Notes: a model not told the origin generated them from the letters alone. A stretch of 57,812 nt of DNA from Oscillospiraceae bacterium (GCA_017397835.1 JAFQHV010000029.1:1-57812); one strand, 5' to 3'; counted from the first letter of the stretch, positions 35,844-45,072 are shown. A program made the numbers and translations.

Positions 35844-36040
35844 ACGGCAGGGGAGTAGTGAGGTTAAAAGCTGCGTTACAGTGAAAAAATGTTGCGTGTA
35901 TGGATGGTCGCGGTACTGCGCCACCTTCCATTTACGCAACATTTTTGGTTATCCGTTTTGCCGTCCGGCGGCTTGGCGTTTTAGGCTTTGGAGTTTGTTT
36001 TTGACCCGGTTTTCGCACCGTTGGTGGAGAGGGATAGTTC
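35844..36040. repeat. Duplicated segment, copy 1 (hairpin plus AraC 3' end)
   Basis: This segment is similar to 43626-43825. Its best part (35851-35915) differs from the other copy at only a few positions. It contains an inverted repeat (35885-35897 with 35934-35946, 13 bp perfect at the ends of a longer imperfect hairpin) and then the last codons of the AraC gene at 35981. The hairpin may serve as that gene's terminator or be a small mobile repeat. Confidence 0.65.
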
Positions 36041-36949
36041 CTTCGTACAGACCTCGCGGTATTGGGACGGGGTTTGGCCCATGCGGGCGGTAAAGGCCTC
36101 GAAAAAAGCGTTGTAGGAGCCGTAGCCGGCCCGTTCCGCTACTGCTTTCAGGGACAGGGCGGGGTTTTTCATCAGAAATTTGCTCCGCTCCAGTTTGGCC
36201 TGAATCAGCTTTTCCTGGAAGGAAACGCCGTAATGCTTTTGCACCAGCCGCCGGGTCTGGCTGACGCTGACACGCAGGCGCAAGGAAAGCTCGTCCAAAG
36301 AGGCCTTCTGCAGGGGGAAGTTATTGAAAAAGCTGTCCAAAACCGCCATGTAAAATACCGGTGGAAGGTTGTCACCGGGGTGGTGGGGGTATGTGTCAGG
36401 CGGAGTGATTGGGAACCGCTGGGGCAGGTCGGCGGCGGGAACCTCCAAAATGCTGCGCAACAATTGCGCGTAGAACTGCTGAAGCAACGCGTCCACCGTG
36501 ATGTCATACAGCGGCTGCTGCAGGGCACATTCCTGACGAAGCTGATTGAGTAACGTCAGCAGCTTGTCCTGCCCACGCAGAAGGATGGGGGAGGACAACT
36601 TGTCACGCAGTTGGGCATAGAGGGGGGAGTCCTGCTTGCCGGTTGGGAAAATAGAGAACTGCAGGGAGTGCAACACGGTGTCCTCCGACATTTGGGACAC
36701 ATGGTGCCGGGTGCCGGCGCTGATGAAAAGCAGGTCGGAGGGATGACAGACAAAGTCCCGGCCGTCACAGCGGGCGGTGCATTGACCGGCACTGACAAAG
36801 TAAAGCTCGCAGGTCAGGTGACGGTGCGGGGGACTGGCGGTCCAGGGGAATTGAGGGTGCATAAAGCCGGTGGCTAATATGGTTTGGAATTGTATGCCGG
36901 CAAGTTCCGTGGTTATATAGGCCATTTGGGATTCCAGAAACCAAAACAT
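35981..36949 (-). CDS. AraC-family transcriptional regulator, divergent partner of E
   Basis: This 322-aa paralogue of the D-locus regulator has an N-terminal cupin-like sensing domain (SPPHRHLTCELYFVSAGQCT; HPSDLLFISAGTRHH), a helical linker and a C-terminal double HTH (LRLRVSVSQTRRLVQKHYG; ERAGYGSYNAFFEAFTARMG). ATG 36949 follows GGAGGTGTGGGG, and 25 more upstream codons are open but have no start signal. It is divergent from E across a control region conserved at the D locus. A Lys/Thr-rich tail (STNGAKTGSKTNSKA) extends beyond the usual end of the family; a decayed copy of it is found near 43800. Confidence 0.93.
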   Translation of the reverse strand: MFWFLESQMAYITTELAGIQFQTILATGFMHPQFPWTASPPHRHLTCELYFVSAGQCTARCDGRDFVCHPSDLLFISAGTRHHVSQMSEDTVLHSLQFSIFPTGKQDSPLYAQLRDKLSSPILLRGQDKLLTLLNQLRQECALQQPLYDITVDALLQQFYAQLLRSILEVPAADLPQRFPITPPDTYPHHPGDNLPPVFYMAVLDSFFNNFPLQKASLDELSLRLRVSVSQTRRLVQKHYGVSFQEKLIQAKLERSKFLMKNPALSLKAVAERAGYGSYNAFFEAFTARMGQTPSQYREVCTKELSLSTNGAKTGSKTNSKA

Positions 36950-36992
36950 CCCCACACCTCCAATCACAAAAACGTTCAAAAATATAGTGCGG

Positions 36993-37073
36993 TTGAGCAC
37001 TGAACGCATCGAAAATTGCGGCACAGATATGCTATACTGATAGCATCGTAACAGATTTTTTGTCCAAACGCAA
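36993..37073. promoter_or_regulatory. Conserved AraC/giant-gene control region at the E locus
   Basis: The counterpart of 22141-22226. It has TTGAGCACT, ATCGAAAA, a -10 box TATACT (37033-37038), ATAGCAT, a T6 run and AAACGCAA. There is no recognisable -35 box at the proper distance, consistent with AraC activation. The -10 box lies about 67 bases before the E start codon, against 72 at the D locus. Confidence 0.55.
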
Positions 37074-37104
37074 GAGTGTGGAGACGGAAATAGGAGGGCC
37101 CTTT

Positions 37105-40100
37105 ATGAAAAAAGCGACATCGTTCCTGCTGGCCTTGGTGATGCTGGTCGGCATGCTGCCCGGTACGGCTGTGTCCGTGGCGGCGGCGGAGACCGCCGGT
37201 ACGCTGGAGGCCTATTATACCTACACCGAGGTCAAGGCGGACGGCAAGCTGGACGAGGACAAGTGGCTGCTGAAGGACAGTATCGGCAGCACCCCCGCTA
37301 TGGTGCTGTGCGACGTGGACAGCCTGTATGTGGGGCTGCAGACCGAGGAAAAAGCCGCCCGATTTACCGTTGAGGGTGTGACCGTGGAGGTTGATTTCAC
37401 CGCCGGCAGTGTCATGGCCAACGGTGTCAACGCCGGTGTTGCCGCTATGGATGGGGTCAGGGGGACTGCCGAGGTGCAGATCAGCCTTGCCGCTCTGGGA
37501 CTGGAATACAACCCCGCCCAGTCTATGGAATTTGCCGCCCAGATCGGCGGTGACAAGTTCAGCGGCAGGCTGAACTTTGCCCATAAGGCCATGCTGATGG
37601 CGGACGATTTTACCAACACCAGGGACAAGAGCTATGCCTCCAGCCTGAATAAGGTTAACGACGAGGGTTACGTGGTGGAGGAGAACGGTTCCCTGCACTA
37701 CAAGACCAACACCATGACCGACAAGGGCAGCGATTCCGCCCGTGTTGGTTGGATGACCGGCCGTGTGGCGCCGGGTGCCGACATCAACAAGGGTTATGAA
37801 ATGGTGCTGAACGTGGACTTCAACGACCTGATCGTGCCGGACCCGGCCATGGCGGCCTATTGGGGCACCACCGGTTTTTCCGTGTATAATGTTTCCGGTT
37901 ATACTTGGGGCCACGGCTTCTTTGCCGACGAGGCAGGAAATATCTATGTGTCCCAGTACGAGTCCTCCCACCCTTGGGCCACCAAGCTTGATACCGGCCT
38001 GGACCTGCCTGCCAAGAATGTGAATATCCGCATTGCGGTCAATAATGACTGTGAGGCGGAGATCTTCGTCAACGGCAAGAGCGTGGGCAAGTTTCGGGTT
38101 CCCAGCCGCGCCGGTGTGACCGACCTCGGCAGTGCCAGCCTGTATCTTTGGGCGGCTACCACCCGCCGCGACCTGACCGCCACCCGAAAGAATGACGTGC
38201 TGGTGCACGACTTCTGCTTCACCCAGGAGGCGCCGCCTGCCCAACTGACCGCCCCCGCTGTGGCCGCGGGTATGGTCAGCGTGGACGGCAATCCCAACGA
38301 GTCCTTCTGGACCATGAGCAGCAAGGTGGGGGATACCCGGTTTGGCGCGCTGGTGGACGAGGAGAAGCTGTACATCGCTTTGGACAGCCAAGAAAGCAGT
38401 GTGAATTTCACCTTTGGCGAGGCAAGCGCCGTTGCCAAGTTGGGCAAGGCGCCCAAGTTTGAGCTGGGCTTTACCATGGGCAGCGAGATGAAGACCAACG
38501 GCAAGGGCCGGTACGAGATCGCCATTCCCCTGAATTTGCTGCAGCAGGAGGGGGCGAATGGACAGAAGTTGCCCATGCGTATCACTGCCGGGGGCAAGAC
38601 CCGCGCCTTTAACCTGATTTTGGGCGGCGGCGTGGTGCTGCAGCAGACGGTCTACGACCCCGTCGTCGGCGACGGCAGAAACGACGCCGTGGCTTACCTG
38701 GATGTGGCCGGCCTGAAGCTGGACGGCGACATCAGGGATCTGCAGTGGTACACCCCCTACAAGGCGGCGGGTACCGCCGGCCCCGGCGGGGAGTTCGGCT
38801 TCCAGTGGGATGCCGCCAATCTGTATCTTGGCGGTAAGATTTTCACCACCTCCCGGGCGGACAATGTGGAGCTGACCGTGGGCGGCAAGAGCCTGACGGC
38901 TGACCTGATTGGCAGCACGGCCACCGCCGGAAAGGTGTATGTGTCCGGCCAGTGTGTGGAGTGGGCCATCCCCCTGAGTGAGTTGGGCCTGTCCGGTTTG
39001 GGAGCCAAGACCGACTACGAACTTAAGGTGACCAACGCCGACGGCACCACCAAGCTGTACGGTGGGCTGGAACTCAACGGCACCAGCGTGGTCATTGGCG
39101 ATACCACCACCGACCTGACCACCAAGGACTACGTGTTCCGCTACACCCCGGAGGAGGCCACATGGAAACAGGCCGACGGCTATCAGCAGATTCGCACCGT
39201 CCCCGGTCTGGACGCCAAGGTTGTGAACTATGAGCATTACGCCATTCCCTTTATGAACGGCGATGCCTATGACTTCACCGTGGATTTGAAGGTGGATGCC
39301 CTGCCCACCGTTGTTTCCTCCTTCGCGTGGCGTGGTTTAGCTTGGGAGATTCGGCAGGAGCACCTGCAGGCCCGCTATGCCCTGCGCGATGACGGCAAGG
39401 GCAACATCATGCTGGACTGTCTGTATCAGAACATCGTGGAAAGCGCGGACACCGGCAAGGATATGGGCGATCGGTTTACCATGACCATTTCCGTGAGCAA
39501 GGATTGGGTGCCCAGTTTGTATATCGATGGCGTGAAGGTCCACACCTTCCAAAAGCTGGACCGCACCGAAATTACCGTGGTGGACGATTTCCCCTTCCCC
39601 CAGCTGCGCTGTGACATCTCCAACAACAACGTTGGCCCCAACCAACAGGGCGTGTACACGGGCTTCAGCGTGGACATCTATGATATGCTGTGGACACAGG
39701 CCGCCTACGCCGACGCCGCCTCCGTGGTGAATACCGCGCTGGACCAGCTGACCGAGGAGAGCGTACTGGCCGGCAGCGACCCCCGGGACGTGGCCAAGCT
39801 GAGCCTGCTCAAGCAGGTGTACTTCAGCGAGAACGGCATCACCGTGCCCATCACGTGGAAGGCGGTGGACAAGGCCACCGGGCAGGTTGCCGCCAACGTG
39901 AACACCGAAACCGGCACCATTACCCGCAGCGCCAAGCCCCTATCCTTTGAGTTGATCGCCACCGCCGGCTACGGCGGCATCAGCGCCACCCGGACCTTTG
40001 TGTTCGAAACCAAGGGTCAGACCGCCGCCGGTAAGGTGGCCCTGATCGTGAAGGACGAAAGCCCCGCCACCGGCGCGGCCACTGACTTCACCGTGGACAG

Positions 40101-43100
40101 CTACGAGTACTTTGACACCACCCACAACAGCCTTGTGTATGACCAGGGCGCCAAAAAGGCCTTCAACCGCATCGTCCTGCACGATATGGACGAGTTCTCC
40201 CGGGTGGGTCAGCGCCACTTGGGCGTGTACATCAGCGATGACGGCAAGAACTACACCAAGGTCACCGGCTGGATGCTGTATCAGGACGGCAAGGACTATA
40301 CCCTCTACAACCTCAGCCAAACGGCCCGCTATGTGAAGGTGCACACCTATCACGATGACATGGATATTACCGGCGAGGTGGCCAGCTTCTACAACTCCAT
40401 CCAGTCCATGATGACTGTGTCCAACGAGCAGTATCTGCCCGGTGCCAACGGCACTTTCGCCCACAAGGCAGAGGTTAAGGTGACCGACAGTGGCAAGGAC
40501 GTCCCTGTGTTCGTGTCCATCGCATCCTTGGGCGCCAAGGCCGGCCAATACAAGGCCGATGGCAGTGACTTCCGCTTCACCGTGGGCGATACCGTGCTGG
40601 CTCACTGGTACAACGGCAAGGACGGCTTCTACGTCCGCGTGCCCTCCGCTCCCGCCACCGTTACCGCCCAGTGGGGCTGCAGCAGTGCAAAGGACTTCTC
40701 CGACCCCGAGGCGGTGTTCGAGGTGACCTACGGCAACGTGTCCCTGATCAATATGTCCAAGGCGACCTACGAGGTTTTTGGCACCAATGACGCCTTTGAC
40801 TCCCACGGCCGCCCCTTCATCTTCCCCAACGGCGACATCATCGTGGTGGGTCGCCGCCGCGGTACCGACGCCGACTTCGCCGTGTACCGCTCCACCGACG
40901 GCGGTCACACCTTCACCACCCGCCCGGTGCTGGCACTGAATGAGGTGGTGGACAGCCATCCCACCGAAGATCAGTACCGCGGTTCCGGCTTCGGCGGTTT
41001 CCTGTGGGATGAGGAGTTGCAGCGCCTGTACCTGGTCGGCCACAGCGGCAACGTGTTTGACAAGGACAACGATTACCGCATCGTGCTGACCTACTCCGAC
41101 GACTACGGCTACACCTGGTCTGAGGTGCGCTACGTCACCAATCCCAAGATGCCCAACGTCAAGGACAACGACTATATCCTGCAGAATGCACCGGCTACCG
41201 CCACCCGTGCTATGAGCTATCAGGACGGCATCAAGCTGAAGGATGCCGACGGCAAGGGTCCCAACGTGGACTATGCCTTCATTCACTCCGTCGGTGACCT
41301 GCCCAATGACCAGTGGTACACCATGGTCATCCGTTCCGCGGACGGCGGCGAAACCTGGATCGGCAGCGAGCTGATGAAGATGGATATGCCCATGACCGGC
41401 CCTGTTACCCTGAATGGCGTGGAGTACAACAACCGGGAAAACGGCCTGACCGAGGGCAGCATTGCCCAGCTGGATGACGGCAGCCTGTACGTGGTTATCC
41501 GTGCCCAGCAGAAGGGCAACTTCTATCTGTGGGAGGCGCGCTCCACCGACTTCGGCGCCACCTGGACGGGCGACTATTCCAAGATTATTTCCTCCAACAC
41601 CTCTCCCGTGTTGATGAAGTACGGTGAGGATCACCTGATCCTGCACTCCAGCCGAAATTCGATCGGTGCCAACGCCTTCCGCCGCACCCCCATGCATCTG
41701 GGTCTGACCAGTGATAACTTCCAGAGCTTTGACCGTTACCTCGACCTGACCTTCGGCACCTCCTTTGACGGAATTCAGGATACCTATATGCGTATGACCC
41801 AGCCCGGTATCGGTATCTCCGCCGACGGCAAGCGTGCCTTCGTGAGCTGGCATGAACACCTCTATCGCGACCCGGACTACAGCTTCGACTGCAGCCTAGG
41901 CTTCCTGGTGGAGGAGTTCGATGAAATGATCTACAACACCAAGGGTGGCTATGAGGACTTTGAGGATGCCTCCCTGAAGTATCAGGGCTGGCTGGTGGAT
42001 CTGGCCGGTAAGATCGAGCTGACCCGGGAGGCCTCCGTGTCCGGTATGCAGGCCATGAAGGTGATGGACGCCAACACCAGCGGCCCCACCCACGCCGTGC
42101 GTCAGGTGCCCGCCATGAAGGCCGGCACCGTGGGTGCCAAGGTCATGGCTCCTGAGAGCAACAAGAGCGAGTTCGTGCTGGAGCTGAAGGCGGCGTTCAA
42201 CTTCGTCCACCTGCAGCACACCCTGATCGCTGTGGCCATCGCCCCCGACGGCACCATCAGCTTGTGCTATAAAGAGGGCGGCAAGGTGCCCGTTGCCAAG
42301 GTGGAGCCCGGCACCTGGAACGACATTGCCGTCAGCTTTGACATCGCCAAGGGTATGGGCAAGCTGACCGTCAACGGCAAGGTGGTCAGCGACGACGTGA
42401 AGCTGATGACCAGCCAAACCATGCACCTGTGGCAGCCCGGCGACAAGTACGTGGAACGTACCGACGAGGACGTGGTGCGTGAGATCTGTGCCATCCAGTT
42501 CAACCAGATCGAGGCCACCAAGGATACCGGCGACTGCCTGTACGTGGATGACTTCTACGCCATGGAGCTGACCGAGCCTTTGAACCGCGCCAGCGACAAC
42601 ATCACCTTTGCCGACGTCAAGAAGGCTGACTGGTACTACGATGCGGTCAGTTTCGCTGTGGAAAACGGCATTATGTCCGGCTACAATGCCACCACCTTTG
42701 GTCCCGACGATACCCTGAACCGCGCCATGGTGGTGCAGGTGCTGTACAACAAGGAAGGCCAACCCGCCTTGAACGGCCTGAAGCACAGCTTCTCCGACGT
42801 GCCGGCAAGCCAGTGGTTCAACAACGCCGTCACTTGGGGCTCCAACCGCGGTGTAGTCAGCGGCTTCGGCGGCGGCGTGTTCAAGCCCGAGGACGCCGTG
42901 ACCGTCGAGCAGGTTGCGGTTATCCTGTGGAACTACTCCAACACCCCCACCGGCAGCGGTGATTTGAGTCAGGTCGGTAACCACAGCGATTGGGCGGCCA
43001 ACGCCCTGCGCTGGGCGGTTGGCGAAGGGATTCTGGATAACGTGCCCTTCCAAAATGCGACTGAGAAGGCCACCCGCGCCCAGACGGCTCAGATGCTGAC

Positions 43101-43122
43101 CAACTACCTGCGCAATAGTTAA
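37105..43122 (+). CDS. Giant SLH-anchored sialidase-like protein E
   Basis: This 2005-aa protein starts at ATG 37105 after AGGAGGG; 15 upstream codons are open without a start signal. A signal peptide (MKKATSFLLALVMLVG..) precedes the C/D/F module order: CBM9-like modules (first VKADGKLDEDKWLLKD), concanavalin-like domains, Ig-like and discoidin-like modules (RYVKVHTYHDDMD). The sialidase-type propeller (about 1222-1599) starts HGRPFIFPNGDIIVVGRR and has Asp boxes STDGGHTF, SDDYGYTW, SADGGETW and STDFGATW. A final beta-sandwich and three SLH repeats (1832-2005) follow. It is the longest member; the propeller has an insertion after its first strand (EVFGTNDAFD). Two blocks of its SLH DNA are identical to F. 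Its 3' flank differs from those of C, D and F. Confidence 0.93.
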   Translation: MKKATSFLLALVMLVGMLPGTAVSVAAAETAGTLEAYYTYTEVKADGKLDEDKWLLKDSIGSTPAMVLCDVDSLYVGLQTEEKAARFTVEGVTVEVDFTAGSVMANGVNAGVAAMDGVRGTAEVQISLAALGLEYNPAQSMEFAAQIGGDKFSGRLNFAHKAMLMADDFTNTRDKSYASSLNKVNDEGYVVEENGSLHYKTNTMTDKGSDSARVGWMTGRVAPGADINKGYEMVLNVDFNDLIVPDPAMAAYWGTTGFSVYNVSGYTWGHGFFADEAGNIYVSQYESSHPWATKLDTGLDLPAKNVNIRIAVNNDCEAEIFVNGKSVGKFRVPSRAGVTDLGSASLYLWAATTRRDLTATRKNDVLVHDFCFTQEAPPAQLTAPAVAAGMVSVDGNPNESFWTMSSKVGDTRFGALVDEEKLYIALDSQESSVNFTFGEASAVAKLGKAPKFELGFTMGSEMKTNGKGRYEIAIPLNLLQQEGANGQKLPMRITAGGKTRAFNLILGGGVVLQQTVYDPVVGDGRNDAVAYLDVAGLKLDGDIRDLQWYTPYKAAGTAGPGGEFGFQWDAANLYLGGKIFTTSRADNVELTVGGKSLTADLIGSTATAGKVYVSGQCVEWAIPLSELGLSGLGAKTDYELKVTNADGTTKLYGGLELNGTSVVIGDTTTDLTTKDYVFRYTPEEATWKQADGYQQIRTVPGLDAKVVNYEHYAIPFMNGDAYDFTVDLKVDALPTVVSSFAWRGLAWEIRQEHLQARYALRDDGKGNIMLDCLYQNIVESADTGKDMGDRFTMTISVSKDWVPSLYIDGVKVHTFQKLDRTEITVVDDFPFPQLRCDISNNNVGPNQQGVYTGFSVDIYDMLWTQAAYADAASVVNTALDQLTEESVLAGSDPRDVAKLSLLKQVYFSENGITVPITWKAVDKATGQVAANVNTETGTITRSAKPLSFELIATAGYGGISATRTFVFETKGQTAAGKVALIVKDESPATGAATDFTVDSYEYFDTTHNSLVYDQGAKKAFNRIVLHDMDEFSRVGQRHLGVYISDDGKNYTKVTGWMLYQDGKDYTLYNLSQTARYVKVHTYHDDMDITGEVASFYNSIQSMMTVSNEQYLPGANGTFAHKAEVKVTDSGKDVPVFVSIASLGAKAGQYKADGSDFRFTVGDTVLAHWYNGKDGFYVRVPSAPATVTAQWGCSSAKDFSDPEAVFEVTYGNVSLINMSKATYEVFGTNDAFDSHGRPFIFPNGDIIVVGRRRGTDADFAVYRSTDGGHTFTTRPVLALNEVVDSHPTEDQYRGSGFGGFLWDEELQRLYLVGHSGNVFDKDNDYRIVLTYSDDYGYTWSEVRYVTNPKMPNVKDNDYILQNAPATATRAMSYQDGIKLKDADGKGPNVDYAFIHSVGDLPNDQWYTMVIRSADGGETWIGSELMKMDMPMTGPVTLNGVEYNNRENGLTEGSIAQLDDGSLYVVIRAQQKGNFYLWEARSTDFGATWTGDYSKIISSNTSPVLMKYGEDHLILHSSRNSIGANAFRRTPMHLGLTSDNFQSFDRYLDLTFGTSFDGIQDTYMRMTQPGIGISADGKRAFVSWHEHLYRDPDYSFDCSLGFLVEEFDEMIYNTKGGYEDFEDASLKYQGWLVDLAGKIELTREASVSGMQAMKVMDANTSGPTHAVRQVPAMKAGTVGAKVMAPESNKSEFVLELKAAFNFVHLQHTLIAVAIAPDGTISLCYKEGGKVPVAKVEPGTWNDIAVSFDIAKGMGKLTVNGKVVSDDVKLMTSQTMHLWQPGDKYVERTDEDVVREICAIQFNQIEATKDTGDCLYVDDFYAMELTEPLNRASDNITFADVKKADWYYDAVSFAVENGIMSGYNATTFGPDDTLNRAMVVQVLYNKEGQPALNGLKHSFSDVPASQWFNNAVTWGSNRGVVSGFGGGVFKPEDAVTVEQVAVILWNYSNTPTGSGDLSQVGNHSDWAANALRWAVGEGILDNVPFQNATEKATRAQTAQMLTNYLRNS

Positions 43123-43143
43123 TCAAACAGCTCCTTCGTAAGC

Positions 43144-43179
43144 ACAAAACCTCCCTGCCTTGTTGCGGGGAGGTTTTGT
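43144..43179 (+). terminator. Intrinsic terminator of gene E
   Basis: A 15-bp stem (43144-43158 with 43165-43179, one G-T pair) ends in TTTTGTTT shortly after the E stop codon. It is unrelated in sequence to the terminators of C, D and F. Confidence 0.78.
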
Positions 43180-43394
43180 TTACGATTGACTGGGGAAAGC
43201 TTGGTTGGCTTTAATATGGCGTGGAAAGACTGGCCAAAATACTCGTTGGCGCCGACTAACCTCTGTTTTATGCCGAATGTCGGGAAAAGGTTGTTGGGCC
43301 TGACATAGCCAGTTGATATTGGGCAGGGCGGACTTTTTGAGATTACGGGAATTTGGAAAGCTTGCTTTTTATGGCGATACTGGGTATCACAAAC

Positions 43395-43438
43395 AAATAC
43401 GCCTCATGGCCAGCAAAGGTTGACCATGAGGCGTATTT
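43395..43438. terminator. Orphan terminator-like hairpin
   Basis: A perfect 15-bp stem (43395-43409 with 43424-43438), starting AAATACGCC and ending GCGTATTT, has no gene immediately upstream on either strand. Its stem resembles the AraC terminator at 14915-14950, so it may be left from a lost regulator gene. Confidence 0.5.
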
Positions 43439-43456
43439 TGTTATTTCCCACGTGAA

Positions 43457-43500
43457 GTGAGAATGAATGGTGGAGGCGGCGCGTGACCCTCCATTCTCAC
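43457..43500. repeat. Diverged hairpin, possible third copy of the repeat family
   Basis: Outer arms GTGAGAAT and ATTCTCAC (43457-43464, 43493-43500) and inner arms GGAGG and CCTCC form a bulged hairpin. Its core resembles the hairpins at 35885-35946 and 43667-43728; on the minus strand it reads as similar proline-rich peptides (MEGH.PPPP against MKGR.PPPS). Confidence 0.4.
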
Positions 43501-43625
43501 GCCCAAACCTATATGGATGTGGAGGCTATCCCGGGCACGGGAGGGGTGGATAGTAAGGAAATCCATTCTTGATTTTAAGGGGTGAAATAAGTTTTTTGGT
43601 GGGTCGATTGAGGGACGGAGAGGGA

Positions 43626-43825
43626 ACGGCGGGGGAGTGGTGAGGTTAAAAGCTGTGTTGCAGCGAAAAAATGTTGCGTGAATGGATGGTGGCGGTACCC
43701 CACGACCTTTCATTCACGCAACATTTTTAGTTCTTGTTTTACCCCCCATCGGCTTGATGTTTCGGGGTTGCGGAAACGACGAAAACAAGGTTTCCGTACC
43801 GTTGGTGGAGGGGGGACGGATTATG
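43626..43825. repeat. Duplicated segment, copy 2, with decayed AraC tail
   Basis: This segment is homologous to 35844-36040. It contains a perfect 18-bp inverted repeat (43667-43684 with 43711-43728), followed at 43741-43825 by minus-strand sequence matching the 3' end of the AraC gene (codons for STNG retained at about 43800). The rest of that AraC gene is absent, so this is a relic. Confidence 0.6.
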
Positions 43826-44096
43826 CACAGGGGAAGTGCTCTTTAACGATGGGGTTCAGCGAAGCGGTGATTTCTCTGAACGGACGATTTAGAGCCAACG
43901 TTCTTGCGCTGATTATATTGCCGCTCATTGATTACACGCTGTCGCAGTTGAGCCGTTTAGATGTGATGCGGACCGCTGTTCAACCAAGCAATGACCTCGG
44001 ATAGGAACGCGGTGCAGGCTTGACCTTCCGCGTCGCTGGAGCGATAAGAAACACGACAATCGGCTCCCTGTGCGGAGATAATCACGTTGTAAGTGT
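43826..44096. other. Gene-free filler between AraC relics
   Basis: No intact gene is visible. A minus-strand frame of about 35 codons (roughly 43929 to 43842) ends in a plausible protein-like peptide but has no ribosome binding site or recognisable family. It occupies the position where the body of the lost AraC gene would have been. Confidence 0.4.
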
Positions 44097-44173
44097 ATTA
44101 TAATGTATTGCGGCAGTGCTGTCCATTCCATAAAATGACAGATATCCGAAAAAACTGGCGAAATCGAATAATG
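44097..44173 (-). promoter_or_regulatory. Orphan copy of the AraC promoter/operator block
   Basis: TGGACA (44125-44120), 17 bases and TATAAT (44102-44097) on the minus strand repeat the AraC promoter at 5919-5947. The adjoining 44121-44173 matches 5943-5995 at 46 of 53 positions. The promoter now points into gene-free sequence (43826-44096), so it appears orphaned. Confidence 0.6.
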
Positions 44174-44174
44174 T

Positions 44175-44213
44175 GAAGAACAGGCCACCCGTATAACGGG
44201 TGGCCTGTTCTTC
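44175..44213. terminator. Terminator hairpin downstream of the island AraC gene
   Basis: A perfect 18-bp stem (44175-44192 with 44196-44213) has a 3-base loop, and GAAGAA and TTCTTC form its base. It lies 44 bases beyond the minus-strand AraC stop. There is no long U tract, so termination strength is uncertain. Confidence 0.65.
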
Positions 44214-44256
44214 AATTCGAATGATCCGATCATAAGGCTGAGAAACCGTGATCCGG

Positions 44257-45033
44257 TTATTCTTTTTTTGTCGGGCTTGTTCCGAAATGTTTTAGGTATA
44301 CACGGTAAAAATTGCTGTAATTTTCATAGCCAACATGCGCGGCGGCAACAGTTGCCGGAATGCCATCACCTATCAGTTTGCCTGCAAGGGCAAGCTTTTT
44401 TTGTAAGATATATTGTTTAGGGGAAATGTTCATTTTTGACTCAAACAAATGACAAAACGAGGACTTGGATCTCGATGTATGTCGGGCAAGATCATCAAGC
44501 AGGATCCTTTCGTGCAAATGCAGGTCGATATACTCGAATGTTCGTTGCAAAAACTCGTCGGCTTCAATTCTTTTGGGAGGCTGCGGCGTTAGAAATGTAT
44601 CATAGAATATTTCGATCATTATGGCTTGAAGCAGAGGAGCAAAAAAAGACGCATCTTCCTTCCGACAGATTTCTTTGATTTTTTCCATACGAGAAGTACT
44701 GACGGTTGTAGTTCTTTCCTGATTTGCAAATTTACTTTGCAAAACACACGGAATTGCATCAATGCTAAACAGCGCCGTAATTCTGCGATAGCATCCTTCT
44801 CCGTTTACCGTAACGGAATGGTAGAAAAGTGGTGGGATCATGATGATTTCGTTTTTCGTCAGGCGATAATTCTGCCCCTCCAGCATGATGGTAATATCGC
44901 CGTCTGCCACTGCGATCATTTCGTATTTTGAATGGCAGTGACGTTCCCACAGAACCGAATGTGCTATCTCGCTTTCGATATATTCAATTTCAAAATCATT
45001 CGTACTCGGCTCCAAGATCAAAAAAATCACCAC
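44257..45033 (-). CDS. AraC-family regulator of the redox island
   Basis: This 258-aa protein has a cupin-like domain (HCHSKYEMIAVADGDITIML; LTKNEIIMIPPLFYH) and a C-terminal AraC HTH pair (LARHTSRSKSSFCHLFESKM; HVGYENYSNFYRVYLKHFGT). Start is GTG 45033, or GTG 45030, after GAAAGGG. It is not close to the other four AraC proteins, is markedly AT-richer than they are, and is divergent from the reductase operon, which it most likely controls. It carries its own promoter at 45045-45072. Confidence 0.9.
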   Translation of the reverse strand: MVIFLILEPSTNDFEIEYIESEIAHSVLWERHCHSKYEMIAVADGDITIMLEGQNYRLTKNEIIMIPPLFYHSVTVNGEGCYRRITALFSIDAIPCVLQSKFANQERTTTVSTSRMEKIKEICRKEDASFFAPLLQAIMIEIFYDTFLTPQPPKRIEADEFLQRTFEYIDLHLHERILLDDLARHTSRSKSSFCHLFESKMNISPKQYILQKKLALAGKLIGDGIPATVAAAHVGYENYSNFYRVYLKHFGTSPTKKE

Positions 45034-45044
45034 CCTTTCGAGAC

Positions 45045-45072
45045 ATTATATCATATTTTGCAAGAAATACAA
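45045..45072 (-). promoter_or_regulatory. Promoter of the island AraC gene
   Basis: TTGTAT (45072-45067), 16 bases and a perfect TATAAT (45050-45045) on the minus strand lie just upstream of the start codon. Confidence 0.6.

Larger units (their letters stand above)
43180..43625. other. Gene-free stretch after E
   Basis: I see no supportable gene here. Short open frames lack ribosome binding sites and recognisable motifs. Apart from the two hairpins listed separately (43395-43438, 43457-43500) nothing stands out. With the following segment it forms an 1134-base interval without an intact gene. Confidence 0.6.

Noticed and set aside
43441-43713. A minus-strand 90-codon frame with PSIHATFF-like peptide, also found at 35677-35931
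   Set aside because: The peptide similarity comes from the underlying hairpin repeat; there is no start signal or coding pattern.
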